A stretch of DNA of 41,848 bases from Verrucomicrobiota bacterium. GTDB lineage: Bacteria; Verrucomicrobiota; Verrucomicrobiia; Limisphaerales; JACQFS01. This document shows positions 39,937 to 41,848 of the stretch, piece by piece (positions within the stretch are counted from its first letter, which is position 1; the number at the start of each line of letters is the position of its first letter). The DNA is taken from positions 1 through 41,848 of the forward strand of contig JACQFS010000063.1 in the NCBI GenBank assembly GCA_016199935.1. Direction: 5' to 3'. Both the position numbers and the translations under genes were made by a program. The notes under the pieces were generated by a model. It did no database searches and had not been told where the DNA came from. It saw only the letters and a program-made list of their open reading frames with translations.

Positions 39937-40072
39937 CCGAAGCTCGAAATCCGAAATCCGAAACAAATCCAAAATCCGAACCGGCAATGATCCAAACGGC
40001 CACGCGGTTTCGGACATTTGGGATTCGCGCATTTGGATTTGTTTCGGATTTCGGGTTTCGGATTTCGAGCTT
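39937..40072. repeat. Dispersed inverted repeat, CGAAATC units (copy 2)
   Basis: The left arm CCGAAGCTCGAAATCCGAAA (from 39937) and its following units are mirrored on the right, ending with TTTCGGATTTCGAGCTT (about 40056-40072). The right arm has one more seven-base unit than the left. Arms match those of the 7.6 kb copy; the inner part again includes GGCAATGA. It fills the divergent gap between the EamA gene and trxB. Confidence 0.85.
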
Positions 40073-40132
40073 CACGATTCCGCTCATCCGCTCCTTGCCT
40101 TCACCCACGTCTCCCCCTATTTTTCGCGCCCT

Positions 40133-41062
40133 ATGGAAAAAGTCGTCATCATCGGAACGGGCTGCGCGGGACTCACCGCGGCGCTCTACACGGCGCGCGC
40201 CAACCTTTCCCCGCTCGTGCTCACCGGCATCATGCCCGGTGGGCTGCTCACCACCACGAGCATCGTGGAAAATTTTCCCGGCTTCCCCGAGGGCGTGGAC
40301 GGCTACGAGTTGATGACGCGGATGCAGAAGCAGGCCGAGCGCTTCGGCGCACGCGTGAAGTTCGCGACGGTCGAGTCGGTGGACGTGTCCAAGCGGCCCT
40401 TCACGCTGAGCGTGGACGGCGAGCCGGTGCAGGCGCAGACGATCATCGTCGCGACCGGCGCGGGACATCGGCACCTCGGCGTGCCGGGCGAAGATATGCT
40501 GGAGAAAAAGGGCGTGACCTATTGCGCGACGTGCGACGGCGCGCTGCCGATGTTCCGCAACCAGCCGCTCGTTGTCGTGGGTGGCGGCGACTCGGCGTGC
40601 GAGGAGGCGACGTATCTGACGCGCTTCGGCTCGACGGTTTATCTCATCCATCGCCGCGATTCGTTTCGCGCCTCGAAGATCATGGCGGACCGCACGCTGG
40701 CGAATCCGAAGATCAAACCGGTGTGGGCCTCGGTCGTGACCGAGGTGCTCGATCCGAAACTGGACGAGGTCACGGGCGTGAAAGTGAAAAATCTCAAGAC
40801 GGGTGTGGAGAGCGTGCTGGACTGCGCGGGCGTCTTCGTGGCCGTCGGCCACGTGCCGAACACGCAGATTTTCAAGGGCGTGCTCGACACGGATGCGAAC
40901 GGCTACGTCATCCCCAAGCACGGCTCGCAGACGAATGTCGAAGGCATCTTCGTCGCGGGCGATTGCTCGGACCACGTGTATCGCCAGGCCATCACGGCCG
41001 CGGGCATGGGCTGCGCGGCGGCGATTGACGCCGAGCGTTATCTCTCCGCCCTCAACCAGTAG
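40133..41062 (+). CDS. trxB: Thioredoxin reductase
   Basis: NADPH-dependent flavoenzyme that reduces thioredoxin. The 309-residue protein has the FAD-binding IIGTGCAGLTAALYTAR (the usual GSGPAG is GTGCAG), the redox motif CATCDG (C131 and C134), the NADPH-binding VVGGGDSACEEATYLTRF and the C-terminal FVAGDCSDHVYRQAITAAGMG. Complete and of normal length. Sequence upstream of the ATG at 40133 is open but is repeat-derived. It is divergent from the EamA gene; a rhodanese gene follows after 33 bp. Confidence 0.96.
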   Translation: MEKVVIIGTGCAGLTAALYTARANLSPLVLTGIMPGGLLTTTSIVENFPGFPEGVDGYELMTRMQKQAERFGARVKFATVESVDVSKRPFTLSVDGEPVQAQTIIVATGAGHRHLGVPGEDMLEKKGVTYCATCDGALPMFRNQPLVVVGGGDSACEEATYLTRFGSTVYLIHRRDSFRASKIMADRTLANPKIKPVWASVVTEVLDPKLDEVTGVKVKNLKTGVESVLDCAGVFVAVGHVPNTQIFKGVLDTDANGYVIPKHGSQTNVEGIFVAGDCSDHVYRQAITAAGMGCAAAIDAERYLSALNQ

Positions 41063-41095
41063 CCAACCTCCGCAGCATCGGCTCCCCGCACTTTC

Positions 41096-41428
41096 ATGTC
41101 GTCGAGTTTGCCAATGTCGGCGGTGGAACTTTCGGACGCATTGAAGTCCGCGCAACCGCCGCGGCTCCTCGATGTGCGCCAGCCGGAGGAACACGCGCTG
41201 GTCGCGTTGCCGGGCGCGACCTTGATCCCGCTGAACGAACTGCCGGCGCGCGTCGCCGAACTGGAGTCGTGGCGCGCGGAGGACGTGGTCGTCTATTGCC
41301 ATCACGGCGTGCGGAGCCTGCACGCGATCGGGTTTCTCCGGCAGATGGGCTTCACAAAGTTGCGCAATCTCACGGGCGGCATCGACGCGTGGAGCGTGGC
41401 GGTGGACGCGACGGCCCCGCGCTACTGA
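41096..41428 (+). CDS. Rhodanese-like domain protein
   Basis: A 110-residue single-domain rhodanese. LLDVRQPEEHALVALPGATLIPL is the CH2A and entry region, and VVYCHHGVRS carries the active-site loop with C68 in a six-residue loop (CHHGVR), as in sulfurtransferases. NLTGGIDAWS ends the fold. It probably transfers sulfane sulfur in the cytosol. Proximity to trxB may reflect a thiol-linked role, since thioredoxin often reduces rhodanese persulfides, but this is an inference. Confidence 0.92.
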   Translation: MSSSLPMSAVELSDALKSAQPPRLLDVRQPEEHALVALPGATLIPLNELPARVAELESWRAEDVVVYCHHGVRSLHAIGFLRQMGFTKLRNLTGGIDAWSVAVDATAPRY

Positions 41429-41497
41429 GGCGTGATGATTTGTGCCCACGCGGGTTTCAGAAAAATCTTTAGCCATGCGTGGAAACGGGTGTTATCA

Positions 41498-41848
41498 ATG
41501 CCGCGCATGAAGCAACGCCGCGCCGCGCTCAAGCGGGGGACGAAGGAAACGCGCATTGCCGTGAAGCTGAACATTGACGGCTCCGGCAAGGCGCGTGTGC
41601 GCACGGGCATCCCGTTTTTCGACCACATGCTGACGCTGTTCGCCAAGCACGCGGTGATGGATCTGGAGTTGGTGTGCCGCGGTGATCTGGAAGTGGACGC
41701 GCACCACACGGTGGAGGATTGCGGCCTCGCGCTGGGCCAGGTGTTCGCGCACGCGCTCGGCGACAAGCGCGGCGTGCGGCGCTACGGCACGGGCTTCGAT
41801 GCGCGCAACCCGTTCACCGCCGAGGCGCACGTGCGCTATCTGCGCGAG
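41498..41848 (+). CDS. hisB: Imidazoleglycerol-phosphate dehydratase, cut by window edge
   Basis: Sixth step of histidine biosynthesis. The visible 117 codons (ATG at 41498; a second ATG at 41507 is possible) match the family: [34 protein letters not shown] with the first His, [20 protein letters not shown] with the HHTVED manganese site, and [10 protein letters not shown]. After RRYG the expected PMDEAL-type motif is missing; the last twenty residues ([15 protein letters not shown] and on) do not look like HisB. This could be divergence or sequence error at the edge. No other his gene is visible. Confidence 0.88.
   Translation, partial: MPRMKQRRAALKRGTKETRIAVKLNIDGSGKARVRTGIPFFDHMLTLFAKHAVMDLELVCRGDLEVDAHHTVEDCGLALGQVFAHALGDKRGVRRYGTGFDARNPFTAEAHVRYLRE

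Overview
The window reads as chromosomal DNA of a high-GC member of the Verrucomicrobiota, most likely a Pedosphaera/Limisphaerales-type ('subdivision 3') bacterium. The basis is family content: two PEP-CTERM proteins, a Minf_1886-family protein (a family I know only from Verrucomicrobiota and Planctomycetota), and a DUF1501 / pre-peptidase C / DUF1549-DUF1553 / cytochrome c-WD40 cluster typical of those phyla. No rRNA is present, so the placement is an inference. Both edges cut genes (dnaK on the left, hisB on the right).

Layout. 1-2.1 kb: dnaK (partial) and rdgB on the minus strand. 2.3-4.0 kb: two secreted PEP-CTERM proteins, the second behind a good sigma-54-like promoter. 4.0-6.9 kb: leuS, with one in-frame TGA and two repeat-like segments inside the reading frame. 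6.9-10.3 kb: a small membrane protein, the Minf_1886 protein and a two-domain M16 peptidase. 10.3-11.4 kb (minus): a coupled DUF1844 / Lon-N-domain pair. 11.5-18.3 kb (plus): a membrane coiled-coil protein, moaA, an FmdB-type zinc ribbon, a secreted degenerate gluzincin, a KamA-family radical SAM aminomutase, nth, crcB and a lipoate/octanoate transferase-family protein. 18.3-20.6 kb (minus): a two-helix membrane protein, a DeoC-like protein lacking the Schiff-base lysine, and malate dehydrogenase. 20.8-21.3 kb: tRNA-Asn flanked by two palindrome-bearing tRNA-Asn remnants and a broken GIY-YIG nuclease gene. 21.4-30.4 kb: a small ORF, then recC-recB-recD joined by ATGA overlaps. 30.5-38.6 kb: the DUF1501/PPC/DUF1549/cytochrome-WD40 cluster. 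38.6-41.8 kb: a YhbY-type RNA-binding protein and an EamA transporter (minus), then trxB, a rhodanese protein and hisB (partial).

Two themes go beyond routine annotation. First, several families of short inverted or tandem repeats occupy intergenic gaps, often ending just before a start codon, and similar repeat-like sequence also lies in frame inside leuS, recB, recD and the M16 peptidase gene, resembling Rickettsia palindromic elements. Second, the tRNA-Asn locus is a composite of an intact tRNA, two tRNA remnants in which arms are replaced by TCCCGAC/GTCGGGA palindromes, and a small GIY-YIG nuclease gene whose 3' end runs into one remnant. This looks like the scar of a nuclease-associated mobile unit that uses a tRNA gene as its site.
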